Position numbers and translations under genes: made by a program
Origin: Symbiodinium natans
Taxonomy: Eukaryota; Sar; Dinophyceae; Suessiales; Symbiodiniaceae
Reading direction: 5' to 3'
NCBI GenBank assembly: GCA_905221605.1
Contig: CAJNDS010000908.1
Span: forward strand, 1-52,661
DNA: 52,661 nucleotides
Notes under the pieces: model-generated
The model's input: only the letters and a program-made list of their open reading frames with translations
Databases searched by the model: none
What the model was told of the DNA's origin: nothing
In this document: positions 43,614-52,661 of the stretch, one piece after another
Layout: each line of letters opens with the position of its first letter
How positions within the stretch are numbered: position 1 is the stretch's first letter

Positions 43614-45658
43614 CAGTGCCAGAGGCGGGACTTGCTGCTTCAACGTCGGATGAGCCCGTGTTGCCTGCGGTTCCGCCACATGAGGAAACTGGAGCTGAGG
43701 CTCCCGCTGTGGTCAGTCAAGCTGTGCTCCATGTTGCGGCTGAGCCCCCGGTTTCCCATGCTCCTGCGCCAACCTCCCATGAGGCTCCCGCTGTGATCAG
43801 TCAAGCTGTGCACCATGTTGCGGCGGAGCCCCCGGTTTCCCATGTTCCTGAGCCAACCTCCCTGAATTCGTGTGCTTCTGTCAGTGACCCTGAGGAACTT
43901 GCTGAGCAACTTCTCCAGGGCAAGCTCATTGATCCTCACTCTGTGCTCTCCCTGTGGGAGCTCCTTCCACATGAGGCGCCTCATAAGGCAGCGTCAGGCA
44001 GCTCATTCTTCACTGGTCTGTACCGGAGAGGGGGTGTGCTGGGTCTTCGGGCCAATGTGGCCCGCTTCCCAAAAGTAGCGCAGGTCCTCTGTGCCTTCGT
44101 TCGGCAGCGCCGGCCGTCTGCGGTGTTCACTTCGCTTGCCATATTCTGTGACATTCCCACTGAGCCTCATCGTGACTCCCATAACGGCCCGTCTCCTAAT
44201 CTTGTGTTTAAGCTTTCGGATTTCTCAGGGGGCGGTGTGTGGTGTGAGGGCCCCGGGCACGATGTCCGCCCTGTTCAAGGCTCTCCCGTTCAGGGTCGTG
44301 TGCTCAAGTTCGATGATGGTTGTCTCGAGCTGCCTGCTAAGGACCACTGGCATATGACTGAACCCTGGCAAGGCCGTCGCGTGGTCCTTGTGGCATATGC
44401 ACTGCCTTATATGCCCTCAGTTAAGCTTGAGGTCCCCCAAGCCCTCCTCGAGCTTGGCTTCCCGTTGCCACCGGATTTCCTTCCAGCACTGGCGGATGTT
44501 CCTCCGCTCAGCAACCCCGCACCGGAGCCTACGCAAGAGCCTGAGCTGTCTTCCCGACCCGCGTTCATTATTGAGGTCTTTTCTGGCATGTCCAGGCTTT
44601 CCGCCTGCCTTAAGCAACTTGGTTTTGACGCCATTGCTGTTGATCACAAGCGCGTCCCTGGCGCCGCCTGTCATGTTCATCTTGTCGACTTGTGTGCAAC
44701 GGAAGGCGTTGAGTTGGTCCGACGTTGGCTGGCAATGCCCAACTGCGTGGGTATTTGGTTCGCTCCACCATGTGGGACGGCCAGCCGAGCAAGGGAGATC
44801 AACGGGGTTCCAGGGCCCCCCCCTCTCCGATCGGAGAAGTTTCCGAACGGGCTGCCGCACCTAAAGGGTCAATCCCTTCTCCGAGTCACCCTAGCCAACC
44901 AGCTTTACGAATGTGTTTCTGATTTGGTTCTTGAGGCTGCCTCCCGCAACCTTGTCATCGGTGTTGAGAACCCTCGGCAAAGTCTCTACTGGCGCACTTC
45001 CATGTTTGCACGCATCGCACACCTCCTTCAGTTCACTGCATTCCAGAGTTGCGCCTACGGCGGCCGTCGTCCGAAGTGGACGGCCATTGCGTATACCCGG
45101 GGTGCGTTTGACTGCATCTGCAAGTCCTGCCCTGGGCAGTCTTGCGCTCAACGTCACCTGCCGTGGGGGGTGGCGCCAGAGGCGCCTAACGGCTTCTCTA
45201 CATCGTTGGAAGCTGCGTATCCGCTGCCACTGGCGCGTGCCCTCGCCCATGCGTTCTTCCAGGCTTGCCCGCCCAAGCCGTCCTCACCTGCCGGGCTCCA
45301 GTTATCTCTTGTCCGTGGCCAGGTCGGGAGTCAGCCAAAGGCCTCTGTGACGGGGCCCCGCGTGCCTGAGCATGCTCGCATTTTGCGAGTACGGGTCCCC
45401 CCTTCTGTGTCCTGTCCGGTGTCCCTGCGTGCCCGCCTTAAGGACCCCTGGCCCCTGCCCCACGTGGCCGTCTGCCCCGAGCGCTCGGTGCCTGCCGACG
45501 CCCAGCTGCTGCAAATAGTCCCGGTTAAGCCGCTGGTTCTGGAAACAAAGTTTGTGGTGCTGATGCGGAGCTCTGGAACGAGCTTGTTTGGGGTATCCCT
45601 TTCTCCCCGGAACAGTTTGTCCGCGAGGCGGTTAAAGCCGGCCATCCCAGAACCCTAG
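43610..45658 (+). CDS. Pol part 1 of element C: dioxygenase-like and C5-methyltransferase-like domains
   Basis: 682 codons after the Gag UGA. Numbering from the GTG at 43616: a linker with two 28-residue repeats (about 28-83); a 2OG-Fe(II) oxygenase-like domain (155-265) with His185-Arg-Asp187 then HN, Phe-Ser-Gly-Gly-Gly, His246 and Arg254 (EPWQGRRVVLVAY); a methyltransferase-like domain (316-500) with FIIEVFSGMSRLSACL, a following AVDHKR acidic site, APPCGTASRARE (Cys386), GVENP (Glu451) and YGGRRPKWTAI. The HRDxHN string recalls TET/JBP enzymes, but the family assignment is tentative. The frame ends at TAG inside the start of the RT frame; in element B these regions are fused. Confidence 0.75.
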   Translation, partial: RSVPEAGLAASTSDEPVLPAVPPHEETGAEAPAVVSQAVLHVAAEPPVSHAPAPTSHEAPAVISQAVHHVAAEPPVSHVPEPTSLNSCASVSDPEELAEQLLQGKLIDPHSVLSLWELLPHEAPHKAASGSSFFTGLYRRGGVLGLRANVARFPKVAQVLCAFVRQRRPSAVFTSLAIFCDIPTEPHRDSHNGPSPNLVFKLSDFSGGGVWCEGPGHDVRPVQGSPVQGRVLKFDDGCLELPAKDHWHMTEPWQGRRVVLVAYALPYMPSVKLEVPQALLELGFPLPPDFLPALADVPPLSNPAPEPTQEPELSSRPAFIIEVFSGMSRLSACLKQLGFDAIAVDHKRVPGAACHVHLVDLCATEGVELVRRWLAMPNCVGIWFAPPCGTASRAREINGVPGPPPLRSEKFPNGLPHLKGQSLLRVTLANQLYECVSDLVLEAASRNLVIGVENPRQSLYWRTSMFARIAHLLQFTAFQSCAYGGRRPKWTAIAYTRGAFDCICKSCPGQSCAQRHLPWGVAPEAPNGFSTSLEAAYPLPLARALAHAFFQACPPKPSSPAGLQLSLVRGQVGSQPKASVTGPRVPEHARILRVRVPPSVSCPVSLRARLKDPWPLPHVAVCPERSVPADAQLLQIVPVKPLVLETKFVVLMRSSGTSLFGVSLSPRNSLSARRLKPAIPEP
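43697..43864 (+). repeat. Two 84-bp tandem repeats in the Gag-Pol linker of element C
   Basis: GAGGCTCCCGCTGTG-n units at 43697-43780 and 43781-43864, in frame, encoding two copies of EAPAV(V/I)SQAV...EPPVSH. A recent in-frame duplication in a flexible linker. Confidence 0.9.
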
Positions 45659-47487
45659 AGGTCTCCCTGCCTCAAGTCCTCAAAGATGCTGTGTGCACCC
45701 ATGCCTCGTTGTCCGAGTCGGAGCTGTGCGGGTTGAGAGCGCGCCAGTTTGCTAAGTGGCTTAAGCTTGCGCAGGACCTCAGGAGCGAGGAAGAAGCGCT
45801 GAAGGCCTCTATGCATAAACAGGTCGCTACGATCCTAAAGCCCAAACGTCTCCTCTTGTGGAAGGCGATGATGGTTGAGGCTTCCTACGACGATGTGTCC
45901 ATCTTCGATGAAGTAATCTCGGGTACTAACCTGGGAGGCCCGGTGCCCGATACAGGCGTGTTTGCCCCGAAGTTCAAGCCGGCGTCAGTCACCGTTGACC
46001 AACTCAAAAGAGATGCACCCACCTCTAGGGCGGCTCTTTTGTCCACCATCAAGTCTCAAGGGGAGGCTCTGGATCGCGAGGTCCAGACGAAAACTCTCGA
46101 GGAGCGTGACAGGGGCTGGCTGTCAGGTCCCATAGAGGTGAATCAGCTGCCACCTGATGCCATAGTGTCACGACGGTTCGGGATCGAGCAGGATGGGAAA
46201 ATCAGATTGATTGACGACTTCTCGGGGTCGGGAGTCAACAGCTCCGTGGAGACGTCGGAGACCGTGCGCCCCCAGACCGTCGACGTCATCGCAGGCTTGT
46301 GCCTGTCTCTGATGAGAGCGCAACCAGGGTGTAGTCTCAAGGGAAGGTTCTATGACCTGGTTAGTGCCTATAGGCAGCTGGCTTTGGACCCTGCAGGGGC
46401 CTGGGCTTCGTACATTGGGCTGTGGGATCCTGATCTGAAGAGGGTAGTGGTGTTTCAGCTGCACGCACTCCCTTTCGGGGCAGTCAAGTCAGTGTCGACT
46501 TTTCTGAGGACCGTTAACTCGGTATGGCACCTTGGCGCATTCTTCTTCGCCCTTTGCTGGTCCCACTACTTTGACGACTTCGTGTCGGTTGCTAGAGGCT
46601 CGCAGGTGGCTAATGTGCACCAAACAATCACCTTGCTCTTCGCCCTGTTGGGTTGGGACCTGGCCCAAGGTGGGAAAAAGGATGTGCCGTTTGCGGAAAC
46701 CTTTTGTGCGTTAGGGGTTGACATAGTGCTGTCGAGCGCCCACTTGGGTCGTGTGACCATTTGCAACACGGAAAAGAGAGTTCAGCTCCTCGTAGAGACT
46801 ATGAAGCAGGCCCAGAAAGACCGACGCATGAGTGCGCCTCAAGCACTCAAGCTAAGGGGTAAGCTCCAGTTTGCAAGTGGACAGCTGTTTGGGCGTCAAA
46901 GCAAGTTTTGCATGCAGCAGCTTTCTGATTACGCCCATGGGGGTGCCCCTCCTGATCTGCCAACGGAGTGCATTGATACTTTCACCTCGCTGGTCGACAT
47001 GTTGGACAGTGGACGTCCTAGGCTAGTCCAAGTCAACAAACAGCAAACCTGGTATGTCTTCACTGATGCATCCTATTCGAAGGATGACCCCGTGCTGCCT
47101 TGTGGTGTTGGTGGTCTCCTGTTTGATGATAAGGGTGTGTTGGTTGCTGGTTTTTCCCACGCCCTTGACAGTGACGTCCGGAAGCTCCTGGGTGAGGTCA
47201 ACAAAGACACGATCATAATGGAGGCTGAGTTTGTTGCGGTGCTGCTTGCGTTCCGTCTTTGGGGCAAAAGGGTTGCGAACTCACCTGTTGTGGCTTTCAT
47301 CGACAACAACTCCGTCAGGGACATTTTGATCTCATGCAGGGGCAGGTCCCCTACTGTGAAAAGCCTGCTTAAAATGTTCGTGAGCTTGGAGGTGGAGTGT
47401 GAGTTCATCCCTTGGTTCTCACGCGTTCCTTCCCCATCAAACTGTGCGGATCTCCCGTCGAAGCCTCCGGCTCAAATTTGTTTGTAG
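45529..47487 (+). CDS. Pol part 2 of element C: reverse transcriptase and RNase H
   Basis: The frame opens after TAA at 45526-45528 and begins with a natural-looking sequence (ELWNELVWGIPFSPEQFVREA) upstream of any ATG, so it was once joined to part 1. RT: ARDRGW-like fingers, RRFGIEQDGKIRLIDDF, FYDLVSAYRQLAL (motif A Asp), LPFGAVKSVSTF and HYFDDF (Asp-Asp at 46573-46578). The connection is followed by RNase H with YVFTDASYSK, EAEFVAVLL, VAFIDNNSVRD and SNCADLPSK. It overlaps part 1 by 130 bases in the -1 frame. The stop is TAG. Confidence 0.82.
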   Translation, partial: AAGSGNKVCGADAELWNELVWGIPFSPEQFVREAVKAGHPRTLEVSLPQVLKDAVCTHASLSESELCGLRARQFAKWLKLAQDLRSEEEALKASMHKQVATILKPKRLLLWKAMMVEASYDDVSIFDEVISGTNLGGPVPDTGVFAPKFKPASVTVDQLKRDAPTSRAALLSTIKSQGEALDREVQTKTLEERDRGWLSGPIEVNQLPPDAIVSRRFGIEQDGKIRLIDDFSGSGVNSSVETSETVRPQTVDVIAGLCLSLMRAQPGCSLKGRFYDLVSAYRQLALDPAGAWASYIGLWDPDLKRVVVFQLHALPFGAVKSVSTFLRTVNSVWHLGAFFFALCWSHYFDDFVSVARGSQVANVHQTITLLFALLGWDLAQGGKKDVPFAETFCALGVDIVLSSAHLGRVTICNTEKRVQLLVETMKQAQKDRRMSAPQALKLRGKLQFASGQLFGRQSKFCMQQLSDYAHGGAPPDLPTECIDTFTSLVDMLDSGRPRLVQVNKQQTWYVFTDASYSKDDPVLPCGVGGLLFDDKGVLVAGFSHALDSDVRKLLGEVNKDTIIMEAEFVAVLLAFRLWGKRVANSPVVAFIDNNSVRDILISCRGRSPTVKSLLKMFVSLEVECEFIPWFSRVPSPSNCADLPSKPPAQICL

Positions 47488-47489
47488 CG

Positions 47490-47515
47490 TGAGTCGGGAG
47501 GGGGGGAGGGGGTAG
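47490..47515 (+). other. G-rich tract after the RT stop of element C
   Basis: GAGTCGGGAGGGGGGGAGGGGG, several G runs with quadruplex potential immediately downstream of the element C coding part. Possibly a polypurine-type feature. Confidence 0.5.
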
Positions 47516-50500
47516 TGTGTTTTTGTGCCTCTCTTCACACAGGTGAGAGAGGACGTAGTTTTCATGCCATGGATTGGCTCGGTGCTGAGCCACAGCACCA
47601 AACTTGCTTGGAAAGTGCCCAGAAGGAGAGAGAGATTTTTGAGAGGGAAACATGCAAAGTGGGAACGTCAGTGCATAACAAGATGCATGCTTGTTTGGAT
47701 GTGTGCCCTGCCGCCAATGTGGGAGACCCTGCCAGAGCATCAAACGGCCCCAGCGCACTGGGAAAGCCGATACCGGGACACCACGCAAGGGCCCCGGTCA
47801 GCAAACGCCACCTTAGAGATCAACTGGTCCGTGCAGCACTCGCAGCCTCCCAAGCAGTCTTCGATAGAATACATGACAATGGCTGCAGAGATCTGCACGC
47901 AATGGATCCGTGACGCACCTCCAGCAGGGGCCCCAGTAGCCGTGCAAGATCCGAGTCCAGCTAGACATAATGCCAAGCCACTCGGTACCTCCCGATCGGT
48001 GTGCGTGTTGTGTACACTGCCTGAACAACATGCGGCCCCCGAACAGGGGGAAGGCCGATGCAAGGACGCCACGCATACCCCTCTGTCAGCAAACACCACC
48101 TTAGGGATCAACTGGCCTGTGCAGCACTCGCAGCCTCCAGAACAGACCCTGGAAGCCTGGCTGACAGCGGATGCAGAGATCTGTCCACAGTGGATCCGTG
48201 TTGCACCTCCGGTCGGGACCTCAGCGCCTGCGCGGTCGTTTGGTCTTGCTCGACACGAAGTCATGATCATAGGTGCTGAACAGTCTGTGAGAGTGATGTG
48301 TATACCATGCTGGCATGCGGGATGGGCTGCTACTTACATGTCCTTCACTGTGCATAGCTGCAGTCGGTCTGATGTAGGTGAGAGCATGAGCCATCCGAGA
48401 GAGTGCAGTTGTCAGTCCAATAGCATTAGGGCACTCCATACGCTGCCTGATGCAGGGGAGCCGCTTTCGGCCCCACCACATGCAGACCTCCGCTCCAGGG
48501 CAGGACACTCAATTTGCAGTCTGCCTGCACCACATATTTCACCAGAGCGAACAGAGCCGCCAGTATGCAATGCCTGCATGAGCATCTCCACCTCCAGACC
48601 TCGGGCTCAAATGAGGCAAACCACGAGAGCCGAGAGAGGTCTCCCTCCTAGGCAGCACCCTCGCTCGCACTACCGAGCAGATGGTCGCCATCGCAGAACG
48701 GCCACGGAGCTGAGGCAAAGGGGCTGGCAGTCGTGGGAAGGCCACAATGAGTGGCGACATGGAGCGACGGAGTCGACAGGGTGGTGGCATGGCTGGAATT
48801 CGTGGACCGAGCGTACCGAATGGCACTCTGAGGAGGCGGAATCGCAGGGCGACGGACAGCCAGGCATCGTCAGTGATGGCCCCTCATCTTCCTCGGCTCA
48901 GGCTGTGAAGATCCAGGCCCAAGATCAAGGAGAGCCACACATGGAGGAGGCCGATGTGCCGGCCCCTGCAATTAATCCAGTCGTGGACGGCACCACACCT
49001 GACATGATGAACGAGGTACGGACCCCGACAGCTGACCCAGTGGCATCGGAGACAACAACGGACGAGGAGGAGCTAATCCCAGCAAAAGAGCATGCCGCTG
49101 TGCAGCATGCCGCTATACAGTGTGGCCCGGTCACGTGTGACCAGGCCACACAGACAAGCGACAACGAGAGGCCAGGAAAGGCTGCACCTGGCAACTACAC
49201 ACCTCAGGGGCTGCCGCTGCAGAGCGTCGCAATGAAGGCGGATGAGCATCCGATTGAGGAGACAAGCGGTGAGGTCTGTGGTGCACGAAGAGGAGGCGAC
49301 GCACGTGGTGCGGTCAGGAGGGCCCAAACAATCGGCCCCGAGAGGGTGCCGCCGCACCAGGGACTAAATGCTGCGGCAAGGCTACACCTGGGCAAAGCAA
49401 AGCAGCTTCTGGGCGAGCTCTTGCCTAGCAACCCGGGGGCGAGCCTCACGGCCTTCCAGATGCAGGGACACTACAAGTTCAGGCACGACCTATACCACAA
49501 AGCTCAGCAGGGTGAAGCCTACGACATCCGGGGCCAGCACATCGACAGCCCGCTCCTCACGGATAACGTCGGTCGTTGGATATGGTCACTGGTTGGTGCC
49601 CTGCTGACGCATGACAAGCTCGGACAGGTGCAGAGCTGGCAAACAGGAGGAGATCTCGTTGAATCCTGGATGCACTCCCTATGGACGACACAGGGTCAGG
49701 CTGAGCTGGACATCCTTGCCGGCGTTTCCCGCCTCGCCAGCCACTTGCACGATGGGCTGCAAAATTTGCCCCGAGCACTGTATCTCCAGCTGCAGTGGAA
49801 GACGCATTGGCCAGAGTTTTTTCAGGCGCTCATGCCATACCTGTATAGGCCTGACTGCATTGACGGCCCCCTAGAGGCGAGCCGATTGTGCAACGCAATG
49901 GAGTCAATGCCAGCTGTTCAATACATGTCGAGAGTGCCTGCACTGCATGGACTGTGTGACACATGGATCACCCACCCAAAGTGCCCATTGCAAGACACTT
50001 GCATTCCCACAGTGCGATCTTGCACCCAGGTCAAAGCTGCCTCCGAGCCACATCCAATTTGTGCAGACACTGCCTGGACATCTTCGGACTCGCAGGCGCG
50101 AACCCTTGAGTGGAGACCTCTAGGACACGAGCACCACATAAGACCGAGTGTACCCTGCCGTACGTTGTCAGTGCCCATCTCACTTAGGCAATCAATTGAC
50201 CATAGAAGGTTGCATAAAGAGGCCCCTAGACCCGTTGGGAACAGGAAGAGGCGACACGACACCAGCACATTCGTTTCACCCTCGGCCCCGTCAGCCCGAA
50301 ACAGGGATAATACAAAGATTAGGCTCAAGATGGCAAACAGCCCGCGCAGCCCGCGCAGACATCCTCGGGCACGGGTTCGGCCCAATGGTGAGAGGAGACG
50401 GACACGCACTGAGCTAGCCAGACGTCGGGAACAACGTGAACAAAGAGAGACCAGGGAGGCTGGCGCAGGCAGCCGCGGGAGCCGATCAGCCGGCACCACT

Positions 50501-52661
50501 CAGCGGGACGCCCCAGCACAGAGGGTCCCGGCTGAGGGAACCCGGGAACGCGACACACCAGAGGGGTGGCCGTGGACACTCCTGGATGCGAATTCCGTCA
50601 GCGCTCCCACCCCTTCGGCCCAGCGTGCCCAGACGGCCTCATCCTCCAGCACTGCGGTCACCGAGCCTCAGGACCATGAACAGGACTACGACAAGGGCAG
50701 CGCGCAGGACAGGAGCCGTACCCCGGCCCGCAGATCAGCCCGAGACCCGACAATCACCTCCAGGACGGATGCAACACCGGACAGTCCTACACGACGTGAT
50801 GACATTAACGGTGTCCTCACTGAGATCTTGCGAGAACCGGGTCATCGCTACGGGGTGCAAGTCAGACAAGACGGTTTTGCCTCGGCCATCGAGCTAGCCT
50901 GCAGCCCTCTTCTGCAGGCACATGGCATCAGTTTAGGGGACATCCGCTGGATTGTTGATATCAGGGACAGACAGCGCTATCAATGGTGCGACATCCAGGG
51001 CTCCTCCCACATACGCCTAATCATGAGCCGGGACCTGCCGACCGACATGGGAGGCACACCCCATTTCTCCTCTCCGACGGCCCCCACAGGGAGTGCCGAA
51101 AAGGTGATCGATTCCTTCGTGGCTGGTGAAAATCAGGGCGCAGGTCTAGGAGTTGGACAGCCCAGGAATAACACCAGGTCCCAGAATAGCAGCGATCAGC
51201 ATATTAGATATGCTGCACAGAAAAGGCACTATCCGACAACTCACATGCATGAAAGCCACCACATGCACACCCTCTTAGCCAAATCCCAAACTATCTCCAC
51301 ATCAGTGCCCCCGGAGCATGTCAACCGCCCGCAGGCAGTTATCCTACATGCACGGCCCTGCTGGGGAGCCGGATCTGCCAACCCCTCAGTGGAAGAAGAT
51401 CAGTGGTCTACTGAATCTAGGAGATCTAAGGAGGATTGGCCTAGAGGGATTTTGCTGGGGTGGTGCACTGCGTTTTCACTACTGATCCGATATAGGAACG
51501 AACCTAAGCCGGGCAATAAGTGGATAACGCATAGACGCACTAAAGGAAAGTACAAACGCAGACCCCTCCATACACCCCTCCGAATTCACGACGTTTACCA
51601 GAAATTCCTCAGTCACCGCGGCGGTCCTAAGTCCGCCGGCCCTTCCTACTACAATAAGAAGAAGACTACATTCCAAGGCAAGGGTGAGGTGAAGGTTTCC
51701 CCCGGGCCCCCCACGGGGGAAGGACCTATACATGCTACCAACGCATGCACTTCCGCAGGTGGGAAGATGGCGGGGGGCGCGCCTCTATGCCGGACACCAA
51801 AACTTTTGCATATTTGTATCTGGTTGTACCTCAGTTGCGTAATCTGCTGCATGGACTTCCATGGAAGCAGGAACACACAAGCTGCAGTGCATGAGCTAAG
51901 TGCCATGACGGCAGCCATCCCTTGCCCTGAAAAGGTACCACCATCGGCCTTTAGTGCAGCTCTTCGCTGCCAATTAGCAGTCAGTAGGAGCTTATGCTAT
52001 GGTGGCCATCACGGCCAGCGGCCCTTGAGGTCCCACAACCCATCCGCCGACATCGTCTTCCCAGAGGGGCAGCCGAGCTCCTGGAATGGAGCGAGACGGA
52101 GGATGAGACAGTGGTACCCCCGGCCTCAAAGAGGCAACGGACAGATGAGACGGCCTCTGGTGATGGCCAGCAGCAGATTGACGGCCCCACGAAGGAGCCG
52201 AGGACACCTCAGCAATGGGTGCTCCGTGCAGCGGACACCAGCCAGATCATCGACCTGGACGATTACAAGGAGCCGAAGAAGGCATCAGAGTCCCCCGCAG
52301 CGCCGGCACTCACATCCACTCAGATGTGCAAGGCCTTCTTACATGACCTCAGGGCACTACGACCGGCAGACCAAAGACGGCGAGCCCATAAGCTCCTCCA
52401 GCACTGGGAGGCAATGGAAGAACGACTTGGAAATGACTAAAAGGCTGAGAGAAGGGATGAGCCTCGGCCCCGTGTGGGAGCCGCAAAATTGTTTAATGGA
52501 TGTGCCGGGCAGGACGCCGTTTTTCCACAGTGCATTTGCATTCCTGCTTAGCACATGTCTCCTAGGCGTGGCGAGACACAGCTTCATGCATCGAGCCAAA
52601 GAGACACCTCCTACGCGACACTCACGACATAATCGACAAACAGCGCCACATTGTACTATAT
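47516..52661 (+). CDS. Very long open frame running off the window, with Tpt1/KptA N-domain-like stretch (partial)
   Basis: 1,715 codons without a stop, from after TAG at 47513-47515 to the window end; the first ATG is at 47564, another good one at 47699. The start region has two in-frame copies of a 96-codon module (SAN-x-TL-x-INW, VQHSQPP, QWIR-x-APP) with C-x2-C pairs. Further on come acidic/Ser-rich, then helical (AARLHLGKAKQLLGELLPS, IWSLVGALLTHDKLGQVQSW), then an RS/RT-like basic region (RRREQREQRETREA). About 50,810-51,030 reads ILREPGHRYGVQVRQDGF...DIRWIVDIRDRQRYQW...IRLI, like the winged-helix N domain of Tpt1/KptA. No RT is seen; if this is a retroelement polyprotein, it lies beyond the window. 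The last 670 bases read less like protein. Confidence 0.55.
47699..48262 (+). repeat. Imperfect 288-bp tandem duplication, in frame
   Basis: TCAGCAAACGCCACCTTAG at 47798 and TCAGCAAACACCACCTTAG at 48086 are 288 bases apart, and similarity extends on both sides (GTGCAGCACTCGCAGCCTCC, GCAGAGATCTG, TGGATCCGTG). The spacing is exactly 96 codons in the long frame. Confidence 0.85.
51994..52440 (+). CDS. Hypothetical ORF overlapping the end of the long frame
   Basis: 148 codons from the ATG at 51994 in another frame. It looks more protein-like than the long frame here: LLEWSETEDETVVPPASKRQRTD, SQIIDLDDYKEPKKASE, then a helix-rich end MCKAFLHDLRALRPADQRRR, LLQHWEAMEERLGND. It has an acidic patch plus a KRQR basic signal. 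No family recognised. It may be a separate gene of the same element, or the true continuation of the long frame after a -1 shift. Confidence 0.4.
   Translation: MLWWPSRPAALEVPQPIRRHRLPRGAAELLEWSETEDETVVPPASKRQRTDETASGDGQQQIDGPTKEPRTPQQWVLRAADTSQIIDLDDYKEPKKASESPAAPALTSTQMCKAFLHDLRALRPADQRRRAHKLLQHWEAMEERLGND

Larger units (their letters stand above)
39797..47487 (+). mobile_element. Element C: YR retrotransposon (coding part)
   Basis: Plus-strand order YR, Gag, UGA, Pol as in A and B. The outer limits are unknown because no split or inverted repeats were recognised. Its Pol is broken by one frame change between the methyltransferase-like and RT parts. Codon and domain content show it is a different subfamily from B: Gag and YR match B in motifs but not in overall sequence. 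Confidence 0.8.

Noticed and set aside
11956-47487. UGA as a sense codon in this genome
   Set aside because: The conserved domains of all elements contain no internal UGA and use UGG for Trp; UGA, UAG and UAA all occur as ends. Readthrough at specific sites explains the data better.
38381-49000. Split direct repeats or LTRs bounding element C
   Set aside because: I compared 38,381-39,796 with 47,488-49,000 by eye and found no repeat; the 3' end may be truncated or outside the window.
49918-50499. 193-codon minus-strand hydrophobic ORF
   Set aside because: Lies opposite the long plus-strand frame; Leu/Arg/Cys-rich shadow without a domain.
1-52661. Dinoflagellate spliced-leader relics, rRNA, snRNA or intact tRNA genes
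   Set aside because: No convincing match was seen. A GGCTCAAG at 8744-8751 lies just upstream of an ATG on the wrong strand for a leader and is too short; GTTCGAATC at about 1999 lacks an A box.

Overview
The window is almost entirely repetitive DNA and looks like accessory sequence from a large protist genome. I see no host housekeeping gene, no rRNA and no intact tRNA. My best guess is a dinoflagellate (Symbiodiniaceae-like). This is inference only. It rests on the mixture of Ty1/copia and tyrosine-recombinase retrotransposons with long intronless ORFs, Lys/Gly-rich (GKGKGK) nucleocapsid tails, CCAAT-like and satellite families, and the known abundance of such elements in dinoflagellates. 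No marker gene proves it.

Layout: 1-1890 is AT-rich DNA, a tRNA-derived SINE-like head and a satellite array. 1891-9010 is element A (minus strand), a degenerate tyrosine-recombinase (YR) retrotransposon inserted in that satellite. It carries two small coiled-coil ORFs, an RS-rich protein with an ADP-ribosyltransferase/Tpt1-like domain, a YR, a Gag and only a stub of Pol. 9011-11015 is more satellite, followed by a conserved flank family. 11442-29926 is a Ty1/copia retrotransposon (minus strand) with two 399-bp LTRs that differ at one base seen by eye, AAAAA target duplications, a PBS and a PPT. Its gag is split by element B (20219-29257, minus strand), a complete 9.04-kb YR retrotransposon with split direct repeats A1...B1-A2-B2. 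29927-39796 holds AT-rich minisatellites, unassigned DNA, a 1-kb CT microsatellite, a third satellite array and another copy of the flank family. 39797-47487 is element C (plus strand), related to A and B. From 47516 to the end of the window runs one uninterrupted reading frame of more than 1,700 codons, unrecognised except for a Tpt1/KptA N-domain-like stretch.

How the genes work together: elements A, B and C share the unusual order YR, then Gag, then Pol. In B and C, Pol begins with a 2-oxoglutarate/Fe(II) dioxygenase-like domain of TET/JBP aspect and a C5-cytosine-methyltransferase-like domain, followed by reverse transcriptase and RNase H. In A, B, C and the copia element, Gag and Pol lie in the same frame separated by one UGA. 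In A and B the context is UGA-CUA-G and in C it is UGA-CGG, both known leaky contexts. Programmed UGA readthrough therefore seems to be the shared way of making Gag-Pol. The copia polyprotein also ends in a degenerate methyltransferase-like domain. The most interesting candidate system is a retrotransposon family that carries its own DNA-base oxidising and methylating domains, is integrated by a recombinase with an H-x-x-K box, and is expressed by stop-codon readthrough.
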